Origin: a bacterium
Lineage (GTDB): Bacteria; Auribacterota; UBA3054
Assembly: GCA_017444325.1 (NCBI GenBank)
Contig: JAFSWV010000141.1
Span: forward strand, 1-15,767
DNA length: 15,767 nucleotides
Direction of reading: 5' to 3'
Made by a program: the position numbers and the translations under genes. The notes below the pieces were generated by a model. The model saw only the letters and a list, made by a program, of their open reading frames with translations, made no database searches and was not told the origin of the DNA. This document shows positions 6,206-14,984 of this stretch, one piece after another (the first letter of the stretch is position 1; the number at the start of each line of letters is the position of its first letter).

Positions 6206-9200
6206 ATGAAAGGACTCTACGACAAAAGTTTCGAACACGACGCCTGCGGCGTGGGCCTGGTGGCCGACCTTAACAACGTCGCTTCCCATGAGGTGATCGT
6301 TTCAGGATTGTCCGTTCTCAAGAACCTGATCCATCGCGGCGCCACCGGCAACGACCCCGAGACCGGCGACGGCGCGGGGCTTTTGTTCAAACTGCCGGAC
6401 GCCTTCTTCAGAAAAGAGATCCCGGGCCTTCCGCCGCTAGGCCAGTACGCCGTGGCCATGGTCTTCGAAAAGAAGGACGAAAAAGCGCTGATCGAAGAAA
6501 CATTGAAAGAGAACGGTTACAGAGTCCTCTGCTGGCGCGACGTCCCCGTAAAGCCGGAGGCCATAGGCACAGTGGCGAGATCCGGCATGCCTGCCATAAA
6601 GCAGCTTTTCATAACTTTCGATCCCGTTGGCGACGGAAAGGAACTGGAGAGAAAGCTCTTCGTTTTGAGAAGAGTGCTGGAAAAGAAATGCCAAAGCACC
6701 TTCTTCTGCTCCCTTTCCTCCCGCACCATCGTTTACAAAGGGCTTTTCATCGCGACGCAATTGGAGAAATTCTATCCCGACCTCACGGACGAGGAGCTTA
6801 AGACTTCCCTGGTCCTGGTCCACCAGCGTTTCTCAACCAACACTTTCCCAAGCTGGGAACTCGCCCATCCTTTCCGGCTTCTGGCCCACAACGGCGAAAT
6901 AAACACTATCAAGGGAAACCTGAACGCCATGAGATCCAGGCTTCCCTCTCTTAGTTCCCCGCTTCTGGGAGACGACCTTCAAAAAGTCCTGCCGCTCTTT
7001 TCTGAAGGCGCCTCGGACTCCTTCTGCCTCGATAACATCTTCGAGCTCCTCATCAATTCCGGCTACGATCCCGCCCACGCCATACTGATGCTCATGCCCC
7101 AGGCCTGGGGCGCGAAGTATCATATGGGGCATGACATCAGAGCCTTCTACGAATACCACTCCGCGCTGATGGAGCCCTGGGACGGACCCTCCGCCCTGGC
7201 TTTCACCGACGGCGTCACGGCCGGCGCGGCCCTGGACAGGAACGGCCTCAGGCCCGCCCGCTGGACCTTGAGGAAAGACGGCCTCTGCGTTCTGGCCTCC
7301 GAGACTGGCGTCCTGGACATCCAGCCCAAAGACGTCGCCCGCAGAGGCCATCTCAACCCCGGCTCCATAATCCTCCTCGACCTCGACGAGCACCGCATAC
7401 TGGAGAACGAGGAAGTCAAGACCAAGTACGCCAGGCTAAGACCCTACCGCCGCTGGGTGGATGAAAATCACGTCCAGATCCAGGGTCTCTTCACGGAAGT
7501 CGCTCCTTCGAACGTTCCCAAAGACCTGGGTGAAAAGCAGGAATTTTTCGGTTACGACAAGGCGAACGTCATAAAAGCCCTGAAGTTCATGGGAGAAAAC
7601 GGAAAGGAGCAAGTGGGCTCCATGGGCTGCACCAGCCCTCTGGCCGCGCTCTCCAAAAAGTACCATCCCCTCTTCGACCACTTCCACCAGAGCTTCGCCC
7701 AAGTCACCAATCCTCCCATCGACTCCATCAGGGAAGAACAGGTCATGTCGATCATGACCTACATAGGCAACAGCGGAAACATCCTCGTGGAAACGCCCGA
7801 GTGCGCCAAACTGATCAAGCTTAAAAGACCGATCCTTACGGAAGACGAACTGGACAGGCTCTCCGCTTACAAAGCCAAGACCTTCCCGCTTTTCTTCAAG
7901 GACGACCTTTCCGCCGCCCTGGAAAAACTCGCCGAGGAATGCCTCGCCGCCGTCAAGGAAGGCGTTAAGATCCTCATCCTCTCCGACCGGCTGAAAAACA
8001 AACAAGACAGCGAACTGCCTATCCCCTCTTTATTGGCCGCCGCCGCCGTTGACAAAGCCCTTAACGAGGCCGGTCTCAGGCCGCCCGTGGGCATCATCCT
8101 TCAGACCGCCGAGTGCTGGGACGTCCATCATTTCGCCGTATTGTTAAGCTACGGCGCCACCGCCATCGCGCCGTACTTGGCTTTCGAGACCATTGCCGAC
8201 ATCTTCCCGGAAGATCCTGTCAAAGCCTCCTCCAATTACGTCAAGGCAATTAGGAACGGCCTTCTGAAGATAATGGCCAAGGTCGGCATCTCGACCTTGA
8301 GAAGCTACCGCTTCGCCAAGCTTTTCGAAGCCTTAGGCCTTTCCGAAAAACTTATAAACGCTTATTTTTCCGGCACGCCTTCCAGAATAGGCGGCATCGA
8401 CATAAACGATCTTGAAAAGCAGATCAAAGCGGCCCACGAAAGCAAAACGGAGATAAAGGAACGCCCCTGCTGGACCGCCAAAGCCCAGATCGCCTTAAGG
8501 GAAGCCGCCAGAGGAAACGACTACAACAAATTCCTGGAATTCTCGAAACTCATAAACAGCACGGAAGAAGGCTGCCACACCCTAAGGGATCTTCTGAGAT
8601 TCAAGAAGACGAAAGCCATCCCCGTTGAGGAAGTGACGCCCGTGGAGGAGATCTTGAAGCGCTTCTACGGCGCGGCCATGTCATTGGGCTCCATCTCTCC
8701 GGAAGCCCACGAAGCCATCGCCAAAGCCTTCAACTTCATCGGCTCCATGTCGAACTGCGGCGAGGGCGGACTTGATCCCGTAAGAATAGGCAAAGACACG
8801 GACTGCGGCATCAAGCAGATCGCCTCCGGCCGTTTCGGCGTCACCACGAGCTACATAAAAAGCGCCAAGGAACTGCAGATAAAGCTCGCCCAGGGTGCGA
8901 AGCCCGGCGAAGGCGGCCAGCTCCCCGGCGAGAAAGTCAACGAGCTGATCGCGAGACTGCGCTACGCCAAGCAAGGCATGACGCTCATCTCGCCTCCTCC
9001 CCACCACGACATCTATTCCATCGAGGACCTGGCGGAACTTATCTACGACTTGAGGAACGTCGACCCCAAGACCACGATCTCGGTAAAGCTCGTTTCGGAA
9101 GCGGGCATCGGTACGATAGCCGCCGGCGCGGCCAAAGCCAAAGCCAACAAGATCCTCGTCTCCGGCTTCGACGGCGGCACAGGCGCCGCCTCCACCTCCT

Positions 9201-10459
9201 CCATAAGGCACGCCGGCATCCCCTGGGAATTAGGCCTCGCCGAAGTCCAGCAGACTCTCCTTAAAAACGGCCTCAGGGAAAACGTCACGCTGCAGGTGGA
9301 CGGACAGATAAGGACCGCCAAAGACATCGTTGTGGGCGCCATCTTGGGCGCCGAGGAATTCTGCTTCGGCACCGCGCTCCTCATAGTCCTAGGCTGCGTT
9401 TACGACCGCCAGTGCCACTGCGGCAATTGCCCCGTGGGCATCGCCACCCAGAACGAATGCTTGAGGCAGAAATTCAGCGGCAAGGCGGAATACCTGGTCA
9501 ACTACCTCAAGCTCCTAGCCAGGGAAACTAGAGAGCTCCTAGCCTCTCTCGGCCTCAGAAGCCTCAAAGACGCTGTCGGCAGGACGGACCTGCTCATAGC
9601 GGACGAAGATCTCGCCAAAGAAAGCAAGCTGGATCTTTCCAAGATCCTTTACGTCGAGGAAGCACCGAAAACAAAAGCCGCCCCCTATGTCTTCAAGAGT
9701 TACGACAGGGAAAAACTTCTGCCGCTCCTCGACTCCGTTTTCTCCGGCAAAAGCCAGAGAAAAACAGTTAGAAAAGTCACCAACAGTGACCGCGCCATCG
9801 GCGCCGGACTTTCCGGAGAACTTTGCGAACGCTACGGCGACCAGAATCTCCCCGACGACCTCCTTACCATAGAATTCAAAGGCAGCGCCGGACAGTCCTT
9901 CGGCGCCTTCCTCCTTTCCGGCCTTACCTTAGACCTTAAGGGCGCCGCCAACGACTTCCTTGGGAAAGGCCTCTCCGGCGGCATAATCACCATATCCCCC
10001 GGCGCCTCAAATTACCCCGCCGAGGAAAACTTCATCGCCGGCAACGTCATCGGCTACGGCGCCACATCTGGCAAGATCTTCATCAGGGGCCAGGTCGGCG
10101 AACGCTTCGCCATCAGGAACTCCGGAGCGCTCCTTGTAGCCGAGGGCGTGGGCGACCACGGCTGCGAATACATGACGGGCGGGAAAGTCGTCGTATTGGG
10201 TCCCACAGGCTCTAATTTCGGCGCCGGCATGACCGGCGGCGTCGCCTACGTCCTCGACCGCCAAGGCGACCTGGACCTCAAGTGCAACCTCGCCACCATC
10301 GAGCTGGCCAACGTGGAAAAAGACAGCCCCGACGAAAAGGAACTCCTGGCCATCCTCTGGGAGCACTTCGCCAGAACAGGCTCAGCCAACGCGGAAAAGA
10401 TCATCAAAGACTGGAGCAACTACCGCCCCAAGTTCGTCAAGATCGAACCGGCCTCCTGA
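6206..10459 (+). CDS. gltB: Glutamate synthase (GOGAT) large subunit
   Basis: It converts glutamine and 2-oxoglutarate to two glutamates, completing the GS-GOGAT cycle. The protein is 1417 residues, slightly short for the 1450-1550 typical of the family but complete. The N-terminal class II glutamine amidotransferase begins YDKSFEHDACGVG with the nucleophile Cys14 exposed after removal of a short propeptide. The central domain covers about 440-740. The FMN/2-oxoglutarate domain has ASGRFGVTTSYIKSAKELQI, GAKPGEGGQLPGEKV and FDGGTGAASTSSIRHAGIPW. The 3Fe-4S ligands are Cys1064, Cys1070 and Cys1075 (C-x5-C-x4-C), with an extra Cys1072. A C-terminal GXGXG beta-helix domain runs from about 1190 on. 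The start ATG is 12 nt after the upstream stop, without a clear Shine-Dalgarno sequence, so translation may be coupled. No gltD small subunit follows; electrons must come from a subunit encoded elsewhere or from ferredoxin. Confidence 0.96.
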   Translation: MKGLYDKSFEHDACGVGLVADLNNVASHEVIVSGLSVLKNLIHRGATGNDPETGDGAGLLFKLPDAFFRKEIPGLPPLGQYAVAMVFEKKDEKALIEETLKENGYRVLCWRDVPVKPEAIGTVARSGMPAIKQLFITFDPVGDGKELERKLFVLRRVLEKKCQSTFFCSLSSRTIVYKGLFIATQLEKFYPDLTDEELKTSLVLVHQRFSTNTFPSWELAHPFRLLAHNGEINTIKGNLNAMRSRLPSLSSPLLGDDLQKVLPLFSEGASDSFCLDNIFELLINSGYDPAHAILMLMPQAWGAKYHMGHDIRAFYEYHSALMEPWDGPSALAFTDGVTAGAALDRNGLRPARWTLRKDGLCVLASETGVLDIQPKDVARRGHLNPGSIILLDLDEHRILENEEVKTKYARLRPYRRWVDENHVQIQGLFTEVAPSNVPKDLGEKQEFFGYDKANVIKALKFMGENGKEQVGSMGCTSPLAALSKKYHPLFDHFHQSFAQVTNPPIDSIREEQVMSIMTYIGNSGNILVETPECAKLIKLKRPILTEDELDRLSAYKAKTFPLFFKDDLSAALEKLAEECLAAVKEGVKILILSDRLKNKQDSELPIPSLLAAAAVDKALNEAGLRPPVGIILQTAECWDVHHFAVLLSYGATAIAPYLAFETIADIFPEDPVKASSNYVKAIRNGLLKIMAKVGISTLRSYRFAKLFEALGLSEKLINAYFSGTPSRIGGIDINDLEKQIKAAHESKTEIKERPCWTAKAQIALREAARGNDYNKFLEFSKLINSTEEGCHTLRDLLRFKKTKAIPVEEVTPVEEILKRFYGAAMSLGSISPEAHEAIAKAFNFIGSMSNCGEGGLDPVRIGKDTDCGIKQIASGRFGVTTSYIKSAKELQIKLAQGAKPGEGGQLPGEKVNELIARLRYAKQGMTLISPPPHHDIYSIEDLAELIYDLRNVDPKTTISVKLVSEAGIGTIAAGAAKAKANKILVSGFDGGTGAASTSSIRHAGIPWELGLAEVQQTLLKNGLRENVTLQVDGQIRTAKDIVVGAILGAEEFCFGTALLIVLGCVYDRQCHCGNCPVGIATQNECLRQKFSGKAEYLVNYLKLLARETRELLASLGLRSLKDAVGRTDLLIADEDLAKESKLDLSKILYVEEAPKTKAAPYVFKSYDREKLLPLLDSVFSGKSQRKTVRKVTNSDRAIGAGLSGELCERYGDQNLPDDLLTIEFKGSAGQSFGAFLLSGLTLDLKGAANDFLGKGLSGGIITISPGASNYPAEENFIAGNVIGYGATSGKIFIRGQVGERFAIRNSGALLVAEGVGDHGCEYMTGGKVVVLGPTGSNFGAGMTGGVAYVLDRQGDLDLKCNLATIELANVEKDSPDEKELLAILWEHFARTGSANAEKIIKDWSNYRPKFVKIEPAS

Positions 10460-10465
10460 GCAACA

Positions 10466-10544
10466 CCTTGCTTTTTTAACCGAAATTTAATACTATTTTC
10501 CCGAACCACTTAACTGGCGAATGCCTCGGCGGTGGTGTTTTTTT
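10466..10544 (+). ncRNA. Candidate small RNA unit 1: promoter, short fold, T-run
   Basis: Starting 6 bp after the gltB stop, TTGCTT (10468-10473), 17 bp and TACTAT (10491-10496) look like a sigma-70 promoter. The predicted start is near 10503. The transcript would contain ACCAC (10505-10509) pairing with GTGGT (10532-10536), an inner hairpin GGC-GAAT-GCC (10516-10525), and end in seven T (10538-10544), about 42 nt in all. The 73-bp block recurs 120 bp downstream with about 82% identity. The hairpin plus T-run may equally serve as the gltB terminator. No known RNA family was recognised. Confidence 0.45.
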
Positions 10545-10658
10545 ATGATGTCAGCACGAAATTATTATCCGGCTGCGAATACCCCCCTTGCTTTTTAAAC
10601 CAGAATGTAATATCATGTTGCCGAACCACTGAAATGGCGAATGCCTCGTAGGTGGTGG
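10466..10658. repeat. Two direct 73-bp repeats, 120 bp apart
   Basis: 10466-10538 and 10586-10658 align without gaps at an offset of exactly 120 bp, about 60 of 73 identical by eye. The best blocks are CCGAACCACT (10501, 10621) and TGGCGAATGCCTCG. The 47 bp between the copies is not repeated. Confidence 0.85.
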
Positions 10659-10691
10659 TTGGCAGTTCCAATTTTAGGAACTGCCTTTTTT
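10586..10691 (+). ncRNA. Candidate small RNA unit 2: promoter, same fold, strong terminator
   Basis: This is the second copy of the 73-bp block. TTGCTT (10588-10593), again exactly 17 bp, then TATCAT (10611-10616, 5/6 to consensus). The predicted start is near 10623. ACCAC (10625-10629), GGC-GAAT-GCC (10636-10645) and GTGGT (10652-10656) are all conserved at the same relative positions as in unit 1, and the transcript would run on through the terminator at 10661-10691, about 68 nt. There is no open reading frame of note. Conservation of both promoter boxes and the paired bases favours a transcribed element over a simple spacer duplication. Confidence 0.45.
10661..10691 (+). terminator. Rho-independent terminator
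   Basis: GGCAGTTCC (10661-10669) and GGAACTGCC (10677-10685) form a perfect 9-bp stem around a 7-nt loop, followed by six T. It acts only on plus-strand transcripts, since no T-run follows on the minus strand. It closes small RNA unit 2 and any read-through from gltB. Confidence 0.93.
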
Positions 10692-10720
10692 AATTTGGTA
10701 ACAACAAGCGTGAAAAAGAC

Positions 10721-10745
10721 AATTTTTTATTTTAAATTAAAAATT
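10721..10745 (-). terminator. Possible weak AT-rich terminator of the restriction-modification operon
   Basis: AATTTTT (10721-10727) and AAAAATT (10739-10745) are inverted around the stop codon of the last methyltransferase. The stem is pure A/T, so efficiency is doubtful, but it is the only hairpin seen at the end of the operon. Confidence 0.25.
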
Positions 10746-12438
10746 CGTCTATGGTAGTGCAGGTATATGATTTCCAAATTTGAAGTTTTACAGCTTGATA
10801 ATCTTTGAACATTTTCTTTACAAATCCTATTTCAAAAATGAGCCGTAAGTCACTAAGATTGTTTTTCGGTTGACCTTCTGTATGTGTACCTATTCTTATG
10901 CGTTTTATAAGATATAAATCTCTAACGCCTTTATTCTTTATATAAGGCATAAAATAATAAAGTTTGTCCAAAGAAATTGCCAAAGGAAAACGCTTACCAG
11001 TATAGTATAGTTTTGCTGATCCGTTTAGAAATGGGGATTCAATATCTGGTTTAATCAAACATATTAGAATGTTACGCGAAACTGAATAGTGAGAAGACGG
11101 TTCTTTTACAGAACTCGATTTAATAGCAGTATTATTTTCATAAATTATATCAGGATATCTATGTAGAGTTTCCAAAAAATCTAACTGCTTATAATGATTA
11201 CCTTCTATCATAGCCGAACACGTTGATGTTTTAGTATCATTTATGGGGCTCAGTAATGGTAATTGTGTTAATGATGAATTAGATTGCAAAATATGATTTT
11301 TATCAAGATAAAAGAAATTGAATTGACCTCCGCCGTGCCAATTGATATCTTTTGAAATTCCGCTCTGATCACCTTCAACCACAATATTCATTCGTTTCAC
11401 AGCAATTTCTGACATTTGCTTCCCTATTTCTATACCAATATAATGACGTCCAAGTTTATGTGCAACCGCAATTGTTGTTCCGGAACCCAAATAACAATCA
11501 AGAACATAGTCATTCTCATTGCTAGCAATTTCAATTATGCGTTTAAGAAGTCCCTCCGGTTTAGGAGTTTCAAAAATATTTTCCTTGTCAGGAAACATTG
11601 ATATAAGTTGCTTCTTTGCAGAATCTGACGTGCCTACCTCATCGGCTAACCAAATTGTTTCGGGTGTAAGACCAATTTTTGCATCACGTAAAAATTTCTT
11701 AACCCTTGGAGCGTTTTTTCCTTCCTTGCCAAACCATATATTACCGTTTGCGATTTCACGTTTCATACGTTTTTCGTTATATATCCAGCATCGTCCTTTG
11801 GGGGGGATATGCTTAATACCAGCAGGTGATACAACAACATAAAATTGACTTGGTACAGCATGGCCAGCTTGAACATTTGCTGTTACAGATTGCCAAGGAC
11901 CCCTAGGATCGTTATCAGGATTCTTATATTTTTTGCTTATATAATTTTCATCAACTGGCAATAAATTGCGTGATTTTCTAAATGAATTTATGTTCTTTGC
12001 ATAAACAAGAATATACTCATGATTGCAAGAAAATGTTGCACGATTTTCTCTGCTCTTTCGTTGCTGCCAGATAATTGTTCCGACAAAATTCATACGACCA
12101 AAAACCTTGTCAGCTTCAATCTTTAGATAAGCCATTTCCTGATCATCAATTGAAATCCAAATGCTTCCATCGTTTGACATAAGAGGTTTTAGTAAGGAAA
12201 GAACTCGATTCAAACTTTTTATCCAAAAGTGATGCTCAGTATTATCGTTGTAATAATGATATGTCTCACCGTTATTATATGGCGGATCAATATAAATACA
12301 TTTAATTTGATTTTTAAAATTTGTCTGTAGTTTTTCAAGGACTTCGCAATTATCTCCCTGTATCAAAATATTCTCATAAGTGGAACTTTTGATTCCATCA
12401 ATTGAAAGCAATTTGTCTCTTTGAGTTTTTTCCATCAT
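10732..12438 (-). CDS. Beta-class DNA N6-adenine methyltransferase (Mod-like) of a type II R-M system
   Basis: This 568-residue methyltransferase has motif order IV then I. The target-base motif IYIDPPYNNGETYHYYND has DPPY at 51-54, and the AdoMet-binding motif LDCYLGSGTT is at 313-322 followed by HYIGIEIGK. TPKPEGLLKRIIEIAS (291-306) is the helix preceding motif I in type III Mod-like enzymes. DPPY, rather than SPPY, indicates adenine N6. The long central insert (about 130-290) should carry target recognition. Residues 360-568 are a C-terminal extension I cannot assign, with LYYTGKRFPLAISLDKLYYF near the middle. Its ATG at 12438 overlaps the stop of the preceding methyltransferase by one base (TAATG), and AAAGGAG sits just upstream; a second ATG at 12435 has better spacing. 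This implies translational coupling, so both enzymes are made together. Confidence 0.88.
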   Translation of the reverse strand: MMEKTQRDKLLSIDGIKSSTYENILIQGDNCEVLEKLQTNFKNQIKCIYIDPPYNNGETYHYYNDNTEHHFWIKSLNRVLSLLKPLMSNDGSIWISIDDQEMAYLKIEADKVFGRMNFVGTIIWQQRKSRENRATFSCNHEYILVYAKNINSFRKSRNLLPVDENYISKKYKNPDNDPRGPWQSVTANVQAGHAVPSQFYVVVSPAGIKHIPPKGRCWIYNEKRMKREIANGNIWFGKEGKNAPRVKKFLRDAKIGLTPETIWLADEVGTSDSAKKQLISMFPDKENIFETPKPEGLLKRIIEIASNENDYVLDCYLGSGTTIAVAHKLGRHYIGIEIGKQMSEIAVKRMNIVVEGDQSGISKDINWHGGGQFNFFYLDKNHILQSNSSLTQLPLLSPINDTKTSTCSAMIEGNHYKQLDFLETLHRYPDIIYENNTAIKSSSVKEPSSHYSVSRNILICLIKPDIESPFLNGSAKLYYTGKRFPLAISLDKLYYFMPYIKNKGVRDLYLIKRIRIGTHTEGQPKNNLSDLRLIFEIGFVKKMFKDYQAVKLQIWKSYTCTTIDEFLI

Positions 12439-13775
12439 TATGCTCCTTTACACACTATAAGCAATTCTGCTTCATTAGATGATTCAAGAAAATGCTCTGA
12501 AGAATTAAGTTTGTTGTGAGAAAAATTTCCAGCAGACACAATTTCAACATTTGGAAAATATTTTTTTGCCAATGAAACTAGTTGCTTCATTGTAACAACC
12601 CTTGGATGAACATTTTTTGTTTCATCATAAGGTGAATAAGACAAAAGAAGAGTTTTATGAGTGGTTGAAGCAATTCTGAACATTGTCTCAAAAGCTGCTA
12701 AGGCTTTGCTTTTTATACAAAACACAGATTGATGTCTATCATTTCTGTATATGCCATTGCTTATGCGAACGGAACCATTATATTTCACATTCGAAATTTC
12801 AGGTTCGTCGCCCAAAGCTATAGTTTCCAAAACATGATAAAAACGGCTATAATGATCGCGGGTATAGGGAGGATCGGCATAGATTGTACGAATATCATCA
12901 GAAAGATTTTTTAAGCAATCTATGTAATCGCATTGAATTATTTTGTGTTTGAAATTAGATCTAGGTAAAAACAAATATTTATTAAGCCAATTTTCAAAAA
13001 GATCAACAGCATCAAGTGTTTTGTCCTTTACAGCTTTGTTATAAACTAACGATTTAATCTTTCCCTTAGCATCGCGCGTTTTAATTGGTTGAGCAAAATG
13101 TTTCCCAACAGTATCAACGATATCACTGGCTGTACTAAGAAGCGCTGCTAGAAAAATATCTTTTTCTGAATCAGCAATACATTCTTTAATGGTAGATAAT
13201 ATTATATCTATCTGAACAGATTGCTTATAAGAAAAATAAACTCCACCGTAGTGACGAGAAATAAACGATTCACATCCTGGAATTCCAAAGGATGTCAATT
13301 TCAAAGCCGCATTTTTTTGAGCATCGGAGATGGGTGATTCATGTTGTTCCTTTAGAAAAACCTCTAGTGAGCCAAATTCAATAATTGAGGCAAGGACTTC
13401 CAAATCACATTTTTCAATTGCATCATTCTCAATTCTAATAAGTTCAGAAAATGCTCTAAAAATCAACGACTCTTGTTTAAGTCTTATACGAGTCATTAAT
13501 TCGTCCACAAAAGCTTTAGAAATGTGAGGACGTTGTAATAAAGCATTGCAAATAACTTTAGAATAATACTGAACATCACAAGAGACAATTGGATAATGAG
13601 AAGAAAGTTTATACGACACACACCCAGAACCAGCAAAAAGGTCACATACTCCAGCTGATTTTGGGGTTACAAGTTTTATCTGATCATCAATGAAATTAAG
13701 AAGTCTGAGCTTACTTCCAAGATAGTTCAGCGATCTAAAGCAATAATTACAATTATTATCAGTCGTCTCTTTCAT
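12438..13775 (-). CDS. Alpha-class (D12/Dam-like) DNA N6-adenine methyltransferase
   Basis: This 445-residue methyltransferase has the alpha-class motif order. Motif X NYLGSK (17-22) leads, motif I CDLFAGSGCVSYKL is at 44-57, and motif IV DPPY is at 301-304 in TIYADPPYTRDHYSRFYHVLE. The 240 residues between motifs I and IV are the target-recognition domain, larger than the one in Dam. The gene is AT-rich. It begins 9 nt after the stop of the endonuclease gene and ends overlapping the start of the beta-class methyltransferase. Two separate adenine methyltransferases with one nuclease usually mean an asymmetric recognition sequence, each enzyme protecting one strand. Confidence 0.9.
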   Translation of the reverse strand: MKETTDNNCNYCFRSLNYLGSKLRLLNFIDDQIKLVTPKSAGVCDLFAGSGCVSYKLSSHYPIVSCDVQYYSKVICNALLQRPHISKAFVDELMTRIRLKQESLIFRAFSELIRIENDAIEKCDLEVLASIIEFGSLEVFLKEQHESPISDAQKNAALKLTSFGIPGCESFISRHYGGVYFSYKQSVQIDIILSTIKECIADSEKDIFLAALLSTASDIVDTVGKHFAQPIKTRDAKGKIKSLVYNKAVKDKTLDAVDLFENWLNKYLFLPRSNFKHKIIQCDYIDCLKNLSDDIRTIYADPPYTRDHYSRFYHVLETIALGDEPEISNVKYNGSVRISNGIYRNDRHQSVFCIKSKALAAFETMFRIASTTHKTLLLSYSPYDETKNVHPRVVTMKQLVSLAKKYFPNVEIVSAGNFSHNKLNSSEHFLESSNEAELLIVCKGA

Positions 13776-13784
13776 ATCAAGTTT

Positions 13785-14963
13785 TTAGAGTATCAATTCC
13801 GGGTATATAGCATGAAGTGCCTCAACATGTACAATCGCTCTTTTTAGCTCCCTCGGCGAACTTTTGCTTTCATTATATAAATATTTCTTTATACTTGAAT
13901 ATCTCTTATAACCAGAAAGCAATACATGATATGCGAATGCGCGCCCGTCCAATTTAACAAAAATCGCAATTGGACGTTTTTCATTGCCGGGATATTTACG
14001 TTGTGTTTCTTTACAATTAATTTCAAAACGATAGTTCTGGCTTTTTACAGAAACGGCTTGCCTTGTCTCAACATCACCAAGAGTACCATCTTTTGAAATA
14101 TTCATTAGTTCAATCGTATAATTATTTTTGCCACGTTCAGCTCCGAAAAAATTTTCAAAGATGTTTACAGGAAAATTAACTTGTTTCCACCGTGAGCCAC
14201 CACCTATCTCTGCTATGAGAACTTCATTCCCAATGAGAAGCGCCTGTGTCTTCTGTGGTGTATTGGATTTAATTCCTGTTTTTTTTACTCTAATTATTCT
14301 AGGATTGAACCCTATTGGAAATTTTTGCAATGGAACTGTCTTAAATACTAGCTTTCCAATTTCAGACTTTTTTTCAATTGATTTTTCATCATATATTTCA
14401 GCACGTTCTTTGTCTGATAAAACCAGTTTGTTTTTAACCAGACTATTTATAAATTGTTGTGTAATTGGGTATAAATTTATCTCAGTTCCATCAAGAATGG
14501 ATTTCCAGTATGCATAGAATTCATGATGAACTGGATTGCTTTTGATATCTTTGACAAGAAGAGAGCATTCCACATTCCTAACAAGTCCTGGAATAGTTAG
14601 GTTATTTGAACCTACTATTAGAGTAAATATATCTTCATTTTCAAACAAATAAACTTTTGGATGAAAAATATTATTGGAAGAGGTATGGTATACATATGCT
14701 TGAACATTCCATTTCAGCACTTCTTCAAGGGCTTCTTTTGATGTGCCTTTTTGGTCTATCCCCAGTATTATACGAATATCCATTCCTTCTTTCTTAGCGT
14801 TTACAATATACTTTGTAAAGGCTGACACTCCTCCGCAACTAGCAAAAGCCACAAGACAAGTGAATTTTTTGAATCTACGAGATTCAAATTGCTTTATCAA
14901 TTCTTTGGCCATCGATGTGTCGGCATCGATATTGTAACCTTGTCCAATAATTGTTGTTTCCAT
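13785..14963 (-). CDS. PLD-family restriction endonuclease (NgoFVII/BfiI-like)
   Basis: This 392-residue protein belongs to the phospholipase-D superfamily of restriction enzymes. FTCLVAFASCGGVSAF (34-49), DIRIILGID (62-70), the catalytic HPK (101-103, H-x-K) followed by VGSNNLT (117-123) and NVE (130-132) form the single PLD half-site expected for NgoFVII- and BfiI-type nucleases, which dimerise to build one active site and need no metal ion. The C-terminal half (about 215-390), including GNEVLIAEIGGGSRWKQVNF, fits the B3-like DNA-recognition domain seen in that family, though I assign this less firmly. The ATG at 14963 follows AAAGGAG with an 8-nt spacer. It is the first gene of a three-gene operon with two methyltransferases. 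Alternatives such as DISARM DrmC were considered, but no helicase or DrmAB genes are present. Confidence 0.82.
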   Translation of the reverse strand: METTIIGQGYNIDADTSMAKELIKQFESRRFKKFTCLVAFASCGGVSAFTKYIVNAKKEGMDIRIILGIDQKGTSKEALEEVLKWNVQAYVYHTSSNNIFHPKVYLFENEDIFTLIVGSNNLTIPGLVRNVECSLLVKDIKSNPVHHEFYAYWKSILDGTEINLYPITQQFINSLVKNKLVLSDKERAEIYDEKSIEKKSEIGKLVFKTVPLQKFPIGFNPRIIRVKKTGIKSNTPQKTQALLIGNEVLIAEIGGGSRWKQVNFPVNIFENFFGAERGKNNYTIELMNISKDGTLGDVETRQAVSVKSQNYRFEINCKETQRKYPGNEKRPIAIFVKLDGRAFAYHVLLSGYKRYSSIKKYLYNESKSSPRELKRAIVHVEALHAIYPELIL

Positions 14964-14984
14964 AACAGGTACTCCTTTAGCCTA

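Noticed and set aside
5348..9384. Long minus-strand open frames opposite the asparagine-synthetase-like gene and gltB (for example 5348-6289, 6833-7393, 7436-8005, 8681-9211)
   Set aside because: They are antisense frames kept open by GC-rich codons of the real genes; their products are low-complexity (Val, Glu, Gly, Phe rich) with no recognisable domains or ribosome sites.
10466..10592. Third and fourth sigma-54 promoters at the repeat units, because both contain TTGCTT
   Set aside because: The required GG dinucleotide 12 bp upstream of GC is missing in both copies; the spacing instead fits -35/-10 boxes.
10615..10690. Resemblance of the small RNA units to 5S rRNA (CCGAAC and GGAACTGCC)
   Set aside because: Only short scattered matches; the transcript is too short and lacks the 5S helices.
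13785..14963. DISARM-type defence (PLD protein with methyltransferase)
   Set aside because: No DrmA helicase, DrmB or SNF2-like gene; the PLD protein has the single-site NgoFVII/BfiI layout and two methyltransferases, so an ordinary type II R-M is simpler.
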